Of a stretch of 64,000 bases of DNA, positions 18,027 to 27,284 are shown in pieces. Under the pieces are notes generated by a model. The model worked only from the letters and a program-made list of their open reading frames with translations. It was not told the origin of the DNA and did not search any database. Position numbers and translations under genes: made by a program. How positions within the stretch are numbered: position 1 is the first letter of the stretch; each line of letters begins with the position of its first letter. Location: NCBI GenBank assembly GCA_023663365.1, contig JAMPHP010000001.1:1156395-1220394 (forward strand). The letters are read 5' to 3'. The stretch comes from Muribaculaceae bacterium. Lineage in GTDB: Bacteria > Bacteroidota > Bacteroidia > Bacteroidales > Muribaculaceae.

Positions 18027-18839
18027 ATGCGACTTCAGCATCTAATATCGACAATGGAGCGAAAAGAGTTCAGCTTTATTTCCTCCATGAAATGCAATGA
18101 AGATTTATTGATTGTAAATCAAAAAGCTGCTAACGACGATTCTTTTACGATAGAAGTTGCCGGGAAAGAGGTAGAAATAATAAATTCCACAGCAAAAGGA
18201 CTATCGAATAGCCGAAATCAGTTATTGTCGAATGCAAGTGGTGACATCTGTATTTTGGGAGATGACGATTTGGTGTATCGGGATGACTACAATAAGCATA
18301 TACTTAAAGCATATCAAGATTATCCTGATGCGGATATAATCGTGTTCCGTTTTTCAGAAGACGCCATTACTGATACTCGACAACAGTTCAGCCAACCAAA
18401 GAAACTGAACTTGTTGGATATTAGCAAGGTTGCGTCTGTTGAAATTACATTTAGACGTGAAAGTATCTTAAGTTCGGGAATTACATTCGATCCCTTGTTG
18501 GGCCTGGGTGCACCAATAGACTTCAGTGAGGAGAATGCTTTTCTTGCCGATGCTCTAAGACAAGGACTGATTATACGGTATATTCCGATTACGATATGTC
18601 ATAGTATCCCTGATGTAAGTAGACAAAAGCAAGCTAATGGCTATGATAAACCATATTTTCAGAATAAGGGAGCGGCGTTTTATCGTATTTACGGGGCGTT
18701 ATGGCCGGTTTTTGCTTTTGCATTCGTCATCTTAAAGTCTCGCTCAACATTCAGCTCTGTAAATTGTCTTAAAGCTCTAAGTTGGATTAGCCGTGGCAAA
18801 TCAATTTACAAATCTGCGTTGAAGTCTGCCGGGTTATGA
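18027..18839 (+). CDS. Glycosyltransferase, GT-A (family 2-like)
   Basis: 270-aa protein. GLSNSRNQLLSNASGDICILGDDDLVYRDDY (about 53-83) contains the RN.....G.....DDD pattern of GT2 enzymes, with DDD as the metal site. The N-terminal part is shorter and less typical than in classic GT2, since it lacks the opening SVIIPTYN strand; it begins MRLQHLISTMERKEF instead, which is seen in a subset of capsule GT2 proteins. The ATG at 18027 follows the previous stop by four bases. The stop overlaps the next ATG. Confidence 0.75.
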   Translation: MRLQHLISTMERKEFSFISSMKCNEDLLIVNQKAANDDSFTIEVAGKEVEIINSTAKGLSNSRNQLLSNASGDICILGDDDLVYRDDYNKHILKAYQDYPDADIIVFRFSEDAITDTRQQFSQPKKLNLLDISKVASVEITFRRESILSSGITFDPLLGLGAPIDFSEENAFLADALRQGLIIRYIPITICHSIPDVSRQKQANGYDKPYFQNKGAAFYRIYGALWPVFAFAFVILKSRSTFSSVNCLKALSWISRGKSIYKSALKSAGL

Positions 18840-19717
18840 AAATCTCTGTGATAACTCCTACATTTAACAGAGCCTATATTCTTACGGCCTGTTATAATTC
18901 GCTTTGTGCTCAAACTTCTAAGGATTTTGAGTGGATTGTAATAGATGACGGTTCTGTTGACGACACAGAGTCGTTAGTTCGTGGATTTATTGAAGAATCC
19001 AAGATCGTTATTAAATATATCCGACAAACAAATGGCGGTAAGCATCGGGCACACAATGTAGGAGTGGATAATTCAGAGGGAGACCTGGTAGTCTGTCTGG
19101 ATTCTGATGACCAGTTAGCTCCTAATGCTATTGAGGTAGCTCTCCGGCAATGGAAGAATATCAAAACAAACAACAATCTGATTGGAATTCTCGCATTGCG
19201 AGGCGATTTGGACTTACATCGTCCGATATGTTCCCGTATTCCCAAAGATGTGAAGGTTGCCACAATGACAGAGCTTCGGGATAAGTATGGATTTCAAGGT
19301 GATACTGTTCTTTTTTTTAAGACGGATACTATGAAGAACCATAAATTTCAGGAGTTTGAGGGCGAAAAATTTTTAACGGAGGTCAATTTATACTGTGAAT
19401 TGGACTGCTTGGGAGAGATGTTTTTGATTGATGAGGTCTTATACTACGGAGAGTATCGAAAAGATGGATTGACCGCACAGTATTCAAAACTATTGGCTAT
19501 GAATCCACAAGGTACTGCCGATACTTACTATAGGCTGGCCTTGAACGCGATATCATTAAAATTGGCGTTCAAATATGCGATAATTGCAAATGCTTATCGA
19601 AACCTAATACCCACTTATAAGCGGTTAAAGTTTGAAAGAAAGAGATTTCTTATGGTTACAGCCAGCATTTTTGCGCCTCTTTTTTATTTAAGATACATAA
19701 AGAAAAGCATTAAATGA
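18836..19717 (+). CDS. Glycosyltransferase family 2 protein
   Basis: 293-aa GT-A enzyme: ISVITPTFNRAYILTACYNS at the start, FEWIVIDDGSVDDTESL near 32-48, NGGKHRAHNVGVDNSEGDLVVCLDSDDQ with the metal-binding DSDD near 90. It belongs to the group that modifies repeat-unit sugars. A run of eight Ts lies inside the coding sequence at about 19311-19318 and encodes part of LFFKTD. The gene is in frame through it. Starts and stops overlap its neighbours by four bases (ATGA). Confidence 0.87.
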   Translation: MKISVITPTFNRAYILTACYNSLCAQTSKDFEWIVIDDGSVDDTESLVRGFIEESKIVIKYIRQTNGGKHRAHNVGVDNSEGDLVVCLDSDDQLAPNAIEVALRQWKNIKTNNNLIGILALRGDLDLHRPICSRIPKDVKVATMTELRDKYGFQGDTVLFFKTDTMKNHKFQEFEGEKFLTEVNLYCELDCLGEMFLIDEVLYYGEYRKDGLTAQYSKLLAMNPQGTADTYYRLALNAISLKLAFKYAIIANAYRNLIPTYKRLKFERKRFLMVTASIFAPLFYLRYIKKSIK

Positions 19718-20481
19718 TACCCAAAATTATCCATTATTGCTGGTTCGGGCGCGGACAAAAGCCTGAGTTGGCACTTAAGTGTATCGAGACATGGAAGAAA
19801 TTCTGTCCTGATTACAAATTTGTAGAATGGAACGAAGATAATTTCGATATAGAGAACAACCGGTATGTCCGTGAAGCATATCAATCAAGAAAGTGGGCGT
19901 TTGTCACAGACTATGTGCGGCTGTGGGCTCTCTACAACTACGGCGGGGTATACATGGATACTGATGTGGAAGTGATAAAACCGCTCGACCCATATTTGAA
20001 GCACCAAGCTTTTTCCGGCTTTGAAAACGACACTCAGATTCCCACCGGAATAATGGCCTGTGAGAAATCATTCGGGCTTTTCAAAGAATTGCTTGATTAT
20101 TACGATGATGCGTCGTTTATTATGCCCGACGGCTCGTTGAATCTTACCACCAATGTAGTGACTATTACTAATCAGATGTCGCTGCATGGCTTCAAGCCCA
20201 ACAATCAGTATCAGGTTCTGGATGGCTATGCTTTCTACCCAAACAATATCTTTTGCCCGGATTTGAATCGACTCGGAGATAAGAAATATATGGCCGACAC
20301 TGTGACTATCCATCATTTTGCGGGCTCTTGGAAGTCGCAGGCGGCAATCAAGAGAGAGAGTTCGTTGTGGTGGAGGGCGCTGATTGTGCCTTTATCGAAA
20401 ATATCAAGATTGGTCGAGCAGGCCGGGGGTGAAAAATACTCTGAACTCAAGGATAAATTTTGGACGCGTCGGTTGAAGTAA
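19714..20481 (+). CDS. Glycosyltransferase family 32 (DXD) protein
   Basis: 255-aa protein of the OCH1/capsular GT32 type. IPKIIHYCWFGRGQKP opens it, ALKCIETWKKFCPDYKFVEWNEDNF follows, then the DXD site in YGGVYMDTDVEVIKPLD near 81-95, preceded by WAFVTDYVRLWALYNYGG. HHFAGSW near 205 is the late family motif. It transfers a hexose to the growing unit; the donor is unknown. It overlaps the previous gene by ATGA and is followed one base later by an acyltransferase gene. Confidence 0.88.
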   Translation: MIPKIIHYCWFGRGQKPELALKCIETWKKFCPDYKFVEWNEDNFDIENNRYVREAYQSRKWAFVTDYVRLWALYNYGGVYMDTDVEVIKPLDPYLKHQAFSGFENDTQIPTGIMACEKSFGLFKELLDYYDDASFIMPDGSLNLTTNVVTITNQMSLHGFKPNNQYQVLDGYAFYPNNIFCPDLNRLGDKKYMADTVTIHHFAGSWKSQAAIKRESSLWWRALIVPLSKISRLVEQAGGEKYSELKDKFWTRRLK

Positions 20482-20482
20482 T

Positions 20483-21472
20483 ATGCGGCTGACTTCAGTA
20501 ACTTACATCAGAGCATTCTCAGCAATATTGATTTTTTGCTGCCATGTTGCCTTTATTGCAGGTTCTTTTGAAGTGAGCTTTTGGTTCAACACCGGCGTCC
20601 CGCTATTCTTTATAATCTCGGCATATCTTCTTTCTCTCAAGGATATAGGTTCACACAAGAAATTTTATAAGCGTCGGTTTAGAAGTATCTTCCCGGCCTA
20701 TTGGATTTATCTTGCGGCGATAGTAGCGGTGCTGTTTGTGGTCGGGCGAGCCCCCGATGTCAAGTCGATAGTGTGCTATTCTCTCGGACTGTCGGGCCTG
20801 GTAGAGTCGTGTGTTCTTGGTCTGGGGCATCTTTGGTTCATATCAGTTCTCCTTATTTGCTATGCGCTCACACCACTGCTTCATCGCATGATTGAGCGAG
20901 GAGCTTCAGGCCTCTTGTGGAGTATCGTCATCGTTCAGGCTGTCGTTTTCTTTTTAATAGGACTTCCTGCCTACGCTATCCATGTGGCGTCTTTTATCTA
21001 CGTCTATACCTTCTACAACAAAAACAAAGGTTTGGTGACGAAGCAGCAGATGACCACATGGATATGCGCAGCTGTGGTACTGTCGGCTGTAAGACTGATT
21101 GGCGATCCTATATTTATGGCGGCTGACTATACAGTGTACTATTACTACGACTCGCTATACCAACCGATTGCCCGCTTCGGGTTGGCTATGGCTCTATTTA
21201 CGGTATTCATATATAATAGTGAATGGATTGAGCAACGTGCCAAGAAGCATGAGAAAGCCCATAGAGGCATTGCGTGGTTTTCTGACATCAGCTACGAAGT
21301 GTATCTGACTCATCAGTTTATTCTTCTTGCTTTTTGGGAATTTGTCCCGGCTTTCCACTCGGGAGTAGGCTTGCTCGTGTGGAGTGTGGTGAGCTTTGCC
21401 GCAACTATCGTCAATGCTTTGCTTTTGACAAAAGCAAAAAATTTCATTACGAATAAACTAATCAAAATTTAA
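20483..21472 (+). CDS. Membrane acyltransferase (Acyltransferase_3 family)
   Basis: 329-aa polytopic protein, second AT3/OafA-type enzyme in the locus. It begins VTYIRAFSAILIFCCHVAFI with the R.......H arrangement of the family and has LGHLWFISVLLICYALTPLL around 113-132. About ten membrane segments. It probably O-acylates a sugar of the repeat unit. It follows the GT32 gene by one base and precedes the dehydrogenase gene by seven. Confidence 0.85.
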   Translation: MRLTSVTYIRAFSAILIFCCHVAFIAGSFEVSFWFNTGVPLFFIISAYLLSLKDIGSHKKFYKRRFRSIFPAYWIYLAAIVAVLFVVGRAPDVKSIVCYSLGLSGLVESCVLGLGHLWFISVLLICYALTPLLHRMIERGASGLLWSIVIVQAVVFFLIGLPAYAIHVASFIYVYTFYNKNKGLVTKQQMTTWICAAVVLSAVRLIGDPIFMAADYTVYYYYDSLYQPIARFGLAMALFTVFIYNSEWIEQRAKKHEKAHRGIAWFSDISYEVYLTHQFILLAFWEFVPAFHSGVGLLVWSVVSFAATIVNALLLTKAKNFITNKLIKI

Positions 21473-21479
21473 AAGTAAT

Positions 21480-22700
21480 ATGGTAAACGTAATCGGTTTA
21501 GGCTATATCGGCCTGCCAACCGCCTTGATGCTTGCCGCTCATGGTGTGGAGGTTATCGGTACTGACTACAATGAGCGACTTGTAGATACGCTCAAACAAG
21601 GCAAAACAACTTTTAAGGAGGACGGCCTCGATGAGCTATTCGCACAGGCTCTTAAGGCCGGCATAAAATTCTCCACCGACTATCAAGTGACCGACACTTA
21701 CATCGTGTCGGTGCCCACTCCTTACGATAAATTCTCAAAAAAAGTTGATGCGTGCTATGTGGTGGCTGCAGTAAAAGAGGTGCTGAAGCATGCGCCCAAA
21801 GGTGCTACCATTGTGGTGGAATCGACCGTCTCGCCGGGCACTATTGATAAGTTCGTCCGTCCTGTAATCAGCGATCTCGGCTATGAAATAGGCACTGATG
21901 TGCATCTTGTGCATGCTCCGGAGCGTATCATCCCCGGCAATATGATGTACGAGCTCATTCACAACAACCGCACTATCGGTGCCGACAATTCCGAGATCGG
22001 CAATAAGGTGAAAGAGCTCTACTCGTCGTTCTGCCAAGGTGAGATTGTGGTCACCGACATCCGCACAGCCGAAATGACGAAAGTGGTGGAGAACACCTTC
22101 CGTGCTGTCAACATCGCTTTTGCCAACGAGCTTGCCAAAATCTGCCGCCACGACAATATGGATGTGTACGAGATTATCAAGATCTGCAACATGCATCCTC
22201 GCGTCAACATTCTTCAGCCCGGTCCCGGTGTGGGTGGGCACTGCATCTCGGTAGACCCGTGGTTCCTCGTGGGCGACTATCCGAGCCTTGCCAAGGTAAT
22301 CGATGAGTCGATGAAGACCAACGACGGTATGCCCGACTTTGTCCTCAACCGCATACATGAGATTATGAAAGCGAACGGGCTCAGCGACATCAGCCGCGTC
22401 GGGCTCTACGGCCTCACCTACAAAGAAGACGTCGACGATGTGCGTGAGTCTCCCACCATACAGCTGCTCGAAAGCCAGGAGCGCCATCTTGCCCCGGGTC
22501 TGAAGGTCTACGATCCATTGGTTGAAACAGACATGTTCGCCAACCAGTACCACGATTTCGACAAATTCCTCTCGGAGGTCGACATGATGGTAATCATGGT
22601 GGGTCATTCCGAGCTCAAGCAGAATATGCAAAAGCTCGAAGGCAAAATAGTACTTGACACACGAAATATTTATCACAGCGAAAAAGCATATAAGCTCTGA
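21480..22700 (+). CDS. wecC: UDP-N-acetyl-D-mannosamine dehydrogenase (nucleotide sugar dehydrogenase)
   Basis: 406-aa NAD-dependent enzyme that oxidises UDP-ManNAc to UDP-ManNAcA. The Rossmann motif VIGLGYIGLPTALMLA is at 4-19. PGTIDKF, APERIIPGN, the hinge helix with AEMTKVVENTFRAVNIAFANE, and the catalytic Cys in GPGVGGHCISVDPWFL are all present, followed by the C-terminal GLTYKEDVDDVRESP. WecB lies downstream in the same locus, so the pair would convert UDP-GlcNAc to UDP-ManNAcA. Other UDP-sugar dehydrogenases look similar; the close WecB partner decides the call. Confidence 0.9.
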   Translation: MVNVIGLGYIGLPTALMLAAHGVEVIGTDYNERLVDTLKQGKTTFKEDGLDELFAQALKAGIKFSTDYQVTDTYIVSVPTPYDKFSKKVDACYVVAAVKEVLKHAPKGATIVVESTVSPGTIDKFVRPVISDLGYEIGTDVHLVHAPERIIPGNMMYELIHNNRTIGADNSEIGNKVKELYSSFCQGEIVVTDIRTAEMTKVVENTFRAVNIAFANELAKICRHDNMDVYEIIKICNMHPRVNILQPGPGVGGHCISVDPWFLVGDYPSLAKVIDESMKTNDGMPDFVLNRIHEIMKANGLSDISRVGLYGLTYKEDVDDVRESPTIQLLESQERHLAPGLKVYDPLVETDMFANQYHDFDKFLSEVDMMVIMVGHSELKQNMQKLEGKIVLDTRNIYHSEKAYKL

Positions 22701-22711
22701 CGAATAATACC

Positions 22712-24208
22712 GTGGTTCAAACAGAAAAGGTAAAAAAGACCTCAGTAGGACGAGAAGCCTTGTTTCTAACCGGCTCCAGATTTCTGGTGTCGATTCTTGG
22801 CTTGATTACATCAATGTTGCTGGCAAGATTTCGTACTCTCGATGAGTACGGAACCTACTCTCAGATATTGATGGTGACCGATTTGGTGACGAGCATACTC
22901 CTGCTTGGCATCCCAAACAGCATCAATTATTTCCTGGCAAAAGCCGACAGCGACGAAGAGCGGCGATATTTCTTATCGGTCTACTCAACGGTATGCACTA
23001 TTCTGACTATAGTCATCGGGATATGTCTCTATCTGACGATGCCATTGATAATACGTCATTTCAGCAATCCGCTGATACGAGACTTCGCCTATGTCTTTGC
23101 CGTGTATCCATGGTCGACGCTGTTTATCCACAGCATAGGCAATATCTGCGTGGTATATGGAAAATCGAACCGCTTGATTATTTATAACGTCATAAACGCT
23201 ATTGTGGTTTTGATTGTGCTCCTGATTGCAAAGTTGGCAAATATGTCATTTCATCAATATATGTTGATGTATATGGCTGTGCTTATGCTGTTTGCCATCG
23301 CGGCGATAATATGGAGCCATAAGATATCAGGCGGGATAAGGATAAAGCTCGATTTTGAAATGGTGAAAGATATTTTTGTTTTTTCCATTCCAATTGGCTT
23401 GTCGTCTGTCGTGGGAACATTGAATGGCGAGCTTGATAAACTTGTCATCGGTCGATTCTTCTCTGTGGATGAATATGCTATATTTGCCAATGCGGCAAAA
23501 GAACTGCCTGTGACTATGGTGGCCGTGTCCATTACAACTGTTCTCCTTCCTCAGCTTGTGAGGATGTTGAAAAAGGGCAGCCCGGATGAGGCCGTAAACT
23601 TATGGTCGCGGGCTATAGAGTTGTCGCTGTGCTTTATGTGTCTTGTCGTAGGAGGCTTTATTGTTTTTGCTCCCGACTTGATATCGATGTTTTATTCGGA
23701 GAAGTATGTCACCGAGGGGAGTGTGGCAGTGTTCAGAATTTATTCCTGTATCCTAATATTCAGAGTGACATATTGGGGAATTATACTCAACGCCACCGGA
23801 AATACCAAGTTTATTCTGTACAGCTCACTGCTTACTCTATTGTTTAATTTTGTTGGCAATATAGCTTCGTACTATCTGCTCGGCTTTATCGGTCCGGCAA
23901 TTTCCACGCTGGTCGTAACGATAATCATGTGTTATGTGCAGCTCAAATTCACTACACGAGTTATCAAAATTCCGTTCAGCAAAATATTCCCCTGGCGAGG
24001 TATTGGGCGCCTGCTTTTAATCTCCGTAGGATTCTGCGTGGTGTTCGGCGCGGTCAAGTATCTCTTGCTTGATCACTTCGAGCGGACTACATCAATATTA
24101 ATATCTATCGGATTAGGTATTCTGTGGGCAGTTTTCTATGCTCTTATAAATCTTAAGTTTGTGAAGCACAGCTGGCAATTGCTGAATGCCCATAAATATG
24201 ATTCATAA
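22712..24208 (+). CDS. Polysaccharide flippase (Wzx, MATE/MOP superfamily)
   Basis: 498-aa polytopic protein with about 12-14 membrane segments. It would move undecaprenyl-linked repeat units across the inner membrane for the Wzy-like polymerase at 11534. The N-terminal GREALFLTGSRFLVSILGLITSMLLAR and LDEYGTYSQI are the usual opening of Wzx proteins. The start codon is GTG at 22712, 11 bases after wecC; no better ATG is found. The next gene starts about at its stop codon. Confidence 0.88.
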   Translation: MVQTEKVKKTSVGREALFLTGSRFLVSILGLITSMLLARFRTLDEYGTYSQILMVTDLVTSILLLGIPNSINYFLAKADSDEERRYFLSVYSTVCTILTIVIGICLYLTMPLIIRHFSNPLIRDFAYVFAVYPWSTLFIHSIGNICVVYGKSNRLIIYNVINAIVVLIVLLIAKLANMSFHQYMLMYMAVLMLFAIAAIIWSHKISGGIRIKLDFEMVKDIFVFSIPIGLSSVVGTLNGELDKLVIGRFFSVDEYAIFANAAKELPVTMVAVSITTVLLPQLVRMLKKGSPDEAVNLWSRAIELSLCFMCLVVGGFIVFAPDLISMFYSEKYVTEGSVAVFRIYSCILIFRVTYWGIILNATGNTKFILYSSLLTLLFNFVGNIASYYLLGFIGPAISTLVVTIIMCYVQLKFTTRVIKIPFSKIFPWRGIGRLLLISVGFCVVFGAVKYLLLDHFERTTSILISIGLGILWAVFYALINLKFVKHSWQLLNAHKYDS

Positions 24209-24209
24209 T

Positions 24210-25013
24210 ATGAGAATATTTACTAAATTTAAAAGTGCATCCCGAAGCATCTGTCATATCAGCTTAATAAAGACCCTGCGGGTTAATCTCAGGTTCTTTC
24301 CGGTAAAGACTGCACTTAAATTCCCGGTTATAATTTTAAAAGGGACATCTGTAACTATCGGTAAGACAGCCTCATTGACTCTTACCTGCGCGCCGGCGCC
24401 CGGCTTGCTGCGCTTAGGAGGCCTCGACATCCGCTGGCATCCTAAAGGTGTAAGAAGCAATGTCGCAATCGAAGGATCAATTGTCTTGTCGGGAAGAGCT
24501 TATTTCGGATACAACTCAAATATTATTGTAGGTAAAGATGCAGCACTGGAGTTGGGCGGTGAAAACTATTTAAATCATGACCTAAAACTTTTGGTCCATG
24601 AGAAAGTGAGCTTGGGCTATGGTGCGAGAGTAGGGTGGAACACTCAGATTTGCGACACCGCATTTCACTATGTTGCAGTCGATGATGTAGTGTCGAGGAA
24701 AACCAAGCCGGTCGTAATCGGTCGTGAAGCTTGGGTATCTTCATATTGTAATGTCGGCCGAGGAGCCGTTCTTCCCGATTACTCGATTCTCTCGACATAC
24801 TCTTTGCTAAATAAGGATTATACCAAGGACGGCCCGCATATTCTATTGGGTGGCATTCCCGCAAAGCTGATAAAAACCAACGTGACACGCATCATGGAGA
24901 CGGTGGGCAATAACGCCGAACTGTGCGATGCTATTGAGCAGTATTTCAATAGTCACCCGGGTGAAATGAGAGTGAACATCTCGCAAATTATCACAACCAA
25001 TGAAAATCGGTAA
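24210..25013 (+). CDS. Acyltransferase with left-handed beta-helix
   Basis: 267-aa protein of the hexapeptide-repeat superfamily. Repeats run from about residue 80 to 230 (NIIVGKDAALELGG, VSLGYGARVGWNTQICDTAFH, KPVVIGREAWVSSYCNVGRGAVLPD), and IPAKLIK marks the end of the helix. Such enzymes O- or N-acetylate sugars from acetyl-CoA. The ATG at 24210 follows the flippase stop by one base; ATGs at 24186 and 24198 lie inside the flippase gene. First of three tandem beta-helix acyltransferases. Confidence 0.8.
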   Translation: MRIFTKFKSASRSICHISLIKTLRVNLRFFPVKTALKFPVIILKGTSVTIGKTASLTLTCAPAPGLLRLGGLDIRWHPKGVRSNVAIEGSIVLSGRAYFGYNSNIIVGKDAALELGGENYLNHDLKLLVHEKVSLGYGARVGWNTQICDTAFHYVAVDDVVSRKTKPVVIGREAWVSSYCNVGRGAVLPDYSILSTYSLLNKDYTKDGPHILLGGIPAKLIKTNVTRIMETVGNNAELCDAIEQYFNSHPGEMRVNISQIITTNENR

Positions 25014-25596
25014 ATATACACCTGCTCAGTATCTCCGCGCCGCTTGGGGACTGTGCCTGAAATTGGGCGCACAGTTGATAGGCTTGTGCTTCTATAAATC
25101 GTGCTATCTGAAAGGAAAAGAATTCAGCTCGTATAAATATACCTCAGGTTGGCGATGGGTCATGGAGTGTTTCTTTATCCAGAAAGTGCTGGGTTACCAG
25201 CGCCACATTCCCTTCCCTGTTTCTTTCAGGATGCAGGTGATGAATTGGGAGAACATACACTTTCATGTCGATGATTTAAGCAACTTTCAGAAAGGAGGCT
25301 CTTATTTTCAGGCTGCATCTGATGCTCATATTTATATAGGGCATGGATCATATATAGCGGCAAATGTGGGCATCATCACAGCAAACCACGATATCAACGA
25401 CCTCTCGAAAGCAGCTCCCGGAAAGGATGTCACGATAGGAGAGAACTGTTGGATTGGGATGAATAGCGTGCTGCTTCCCGGAGTCACCCTTGGCCCGCAT
25501 ACCGTAGTTGGTGCCGGCTCCGTGGTCACAAAATCTTTTCCCGATGGAAATTGTGTGATAGCGGGCAATCCCGCCAGGTTGATAAGGACTCTGTAG
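25000..25596 (+). CDS. Acyltransferase with left-handed beta-helix (CysE/LacA/NodL type)
   Basis: 198-aa hexapeptide-repeat enzyme. SYIAANVGIITANHDINDLSK (about 117-137) contains the active-site His of the family, DVTIGENCWIGMNSVLLPGV and GPHTVVGAGSVVTKSFPDGN form the regular C-terminal coils, and IAGNPARLIRTL is the typical end. It overlaps the previous gene by 14 bases and is the second of the tandem set. It probably acetylates a capsule sugar. Confidence 0.88.
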   Translation: MKIGKYTPAQYLRAAWGLCLKLGAQLIGLCFYKSCYLKGKEFSSYKYTSGWRWVMECFFIQKVLGYQRHIPFPVSFRMQVMNWENIHFHVDDLSNFQKGGSYFQAASDAHIYIGHGSYIAANVGIITANHDINDLSKAAPGKDVTIGENCWIGMNSVLLPGVTLGPHTVVGAGSVVTKSFPDGNCVIAGNPARLIRTL

Positions 25597-25598
25597 CC

Positions 25599-26155
25599 AT
25601 GATGCATCTCTTGAAAAAATTGTATAAATGCAGTATTCGTAAAAGCCCCCCCCCAGCAACTTACATGTCGGAGCGGAAGTCGTGATTGAAGATGGAGTTT
25701 CCTTTGGGCATCCGAGCAATATCTTCATAGACGATTTTGTATTTATCGGTGAGGGTACGAAAATATATGCACAAGGAAGAGTGTTGATCGGACGCGGTTC
25801 CATTATTGCCGACCACTGCGACATCCGCACTGCCAATCATTATTATGATGGCGAAGATTTGCACTTTTTGCCGTTTGATGAGAAAATTCTGATAAAGCCT
25901 GTTACTATAGGCCGGAATGTATGGATAGCTTCAAGTGTAATAATACTTCCCGGTGTGAATATTGGAGATGGCGCCGTAGTTGCAGCCGGTTCGGTAGTTA
26001 CGAAAGACGTCGGGATGTGTGAGGTCGTCGGAGGTACTCCGGCTAAGCATATAAAGTTCAGAGATATTGAGCGGTATAAGCGCTTGTGTGCTGAGGATAA
26101 AATATTCATGAAAAATTATAATACAATCGAGCGTAAGCCGATATATGTCGATTGA
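25599..26155 (+). CDS. Acyltransferase with beta-helix, split by a C9 run (apparently phase-OFF)
   Basis: Third tandem hexapeptide-repeat acyltransferase. From ATG 25599 (ATG ATG) translation runs MMHLLKKLYKCSIRKS into a run of nine Cs and stops at 25683-25685. From the same region, one frame over, comes an uninterrupted enzyme: NLHVGAEVVIEDG, then HCDIRTANHYYDG with the active-site-type His, GRNVWIASSVIILPGVN and VVGGTPAKHIKF. Adding one C (or removing two) joins both parts into a 185-residue protein of normal length. No other lesion is visible, so this reads as a slippage switch rather than a decayed gene. A weak GTG at 25682 could still make a truncated 157-residue product. The gene lies three bases after its homologue. 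Confidence 0.8.
25646..25654. repeat. Homopolymeric C9 tract inside the acyltransferase gene
   Basis: Nine consecutive Cs, preceded by AAAAG and followed by AGCAAC, sit in the first 60 bases of the coding region. Positions near the 5' end are typical of contingency loci. Ten Cs would give an open frame. Confidence 0.9.
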
Positions 26156-26162
26156 ATCAAAT

Positions 26163-27260
26163 ATGAAAACCGTAATGCTGGTCTTTGGCACAAGACCCGA
26201 AGCAATAAAGATGTGCCCGCTTGTCAATGAATTGAAGAAGCGTGAGTCGTTGCGGACTGTGGTCTGCGTCACCGGTCAGCACCGTCAGATGCTGGATCAG
26301 GTTCTCGAGGCATTTGATGTCAAGCCCGACTACGATTTGTCGGTGATGAAGGAGAAGCAGACACTCTTCGATGTCACTATAAATATACTGGAGCGCATCA
26401 AGGCAGTCCTTGAAGAAGTGAAGCCCGACGTCGTACTGGTGCATGGCGACACATCCACGACTTTTGTCACCGCTCTTGCATGCTTCTATCTGCAGATTCC
26501 GGTAGGTCATGTCGAAGCAGGCCTCCGCACGTATAATATATTCTCCCCCTATCCGGAGGAGTTCAACCGTCAGGCCGTGGGTATTGTGAGTCAATTCAAC
26601 TTTGCACCTACCGAGCTTTCTAAGGCCAACCTTCTCAAAGAAGGGAAGAAGCCCGAAAGCATCTATGTGACAGGAAATACTGCCATCGACGCGCTCAAGA
26701 CCACCGTGAAGGAAGACTACACACACCCGGAGCTTGAATGGGCGGCTGATAGCCGCATGATTCTCGTCACTGCTCATCGACGTGAAAATCTCGGAGAGCC
26801 GATGCTCAATATGTTCCGAGCAATTCGCCGGGTGATGGACGAGCACCCTGATGTGAAAGCTATTTACCCCATTCACATGAATCCGGTAGTTCGCGAGGCA
26901 GCCAATAGTGTATTTGGCGATGAAGCCCGCATGCACATCATCGAGCCGCTCGATGTTCTCGACTTCCACAACTTCCAGGCGCGCAGCTATATGATTCTTA
27001 CCGACTCGGGTGGTATTCAGGAGGAAGCTCCAAGTCTTGGCAAGCCGGTGCTCGTGATGCGCGACACCACCGAGCGCCCCGAAGGTATCGCTGCCGGCAC
27101 ACTCAAGCTCGTCGGAACGGATGAGGACGTGATTTACCGCAATTTTACAGAACTCCTCGACAAGCCCGAAGCCTACAAAGCCATGGCACATGCGGCCAAC
27201 CCCTACGGCGATGGACACGCCTGCGAGCGCATCGCGGATATCCTTGAGAAGGAATTATAG
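26163..27260 (+). CDS. wecB: UDP-N-acetylglucosamine 2-epimerase (non-hydrolysing)
   Basis: 365-aa enzyme that interconverts UDP-GlcNAc and UDP-ManNAc, the substrate of WecC. Landmarks: VFGTRPEAIKMCPLV at the N-terminus, VVCVTGQHRQMLDQVL, VLVHGDTSTTF, GHVEAGLRTYN, the TAHRRENLGEP segment near 205, and LTDSGGIQEEAPSLGKPVLVMRDTTERPE. The ATG at 26163 starts directly at the first strand. An ATG at 26145 would overlap the previous gene and add six residues. Confidence 0.95.
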   Translation: MKTVMLVFGTRPEAIKMCPLVNELKKRESLRTVVCVTGQHRQMLDQVLEAFDVKPDYDLSVMKEKQTLFDVTINILERIKAVLEEVKPDVVLVHGDTSTTFVTALACFYLQIPVGHVEAGLRTYNIFSPYPEEFNRQAVGIVSQFNFAPTELSKANLLKEGKKPESIYVTGNTAIDALKTTVKEDYTHPELEWAADSRMILVTAHRRENLGEPMLNMFRAIRRVMDEHPDVKAIYPIHMNPVVREAANSVFGDEARMHIIEPLDVLDFHNFQARSYMILTDSGGIQEEAPSLGKPVLVMRDTTERPEGIAAGTLKLVGTDEDVIYRNFTELLDKPEAYKAMAHAANPYGDGHACERIADILEKEL

Positions 27261-27284
27261 CACGGATTTTAACCACTATTCGCT

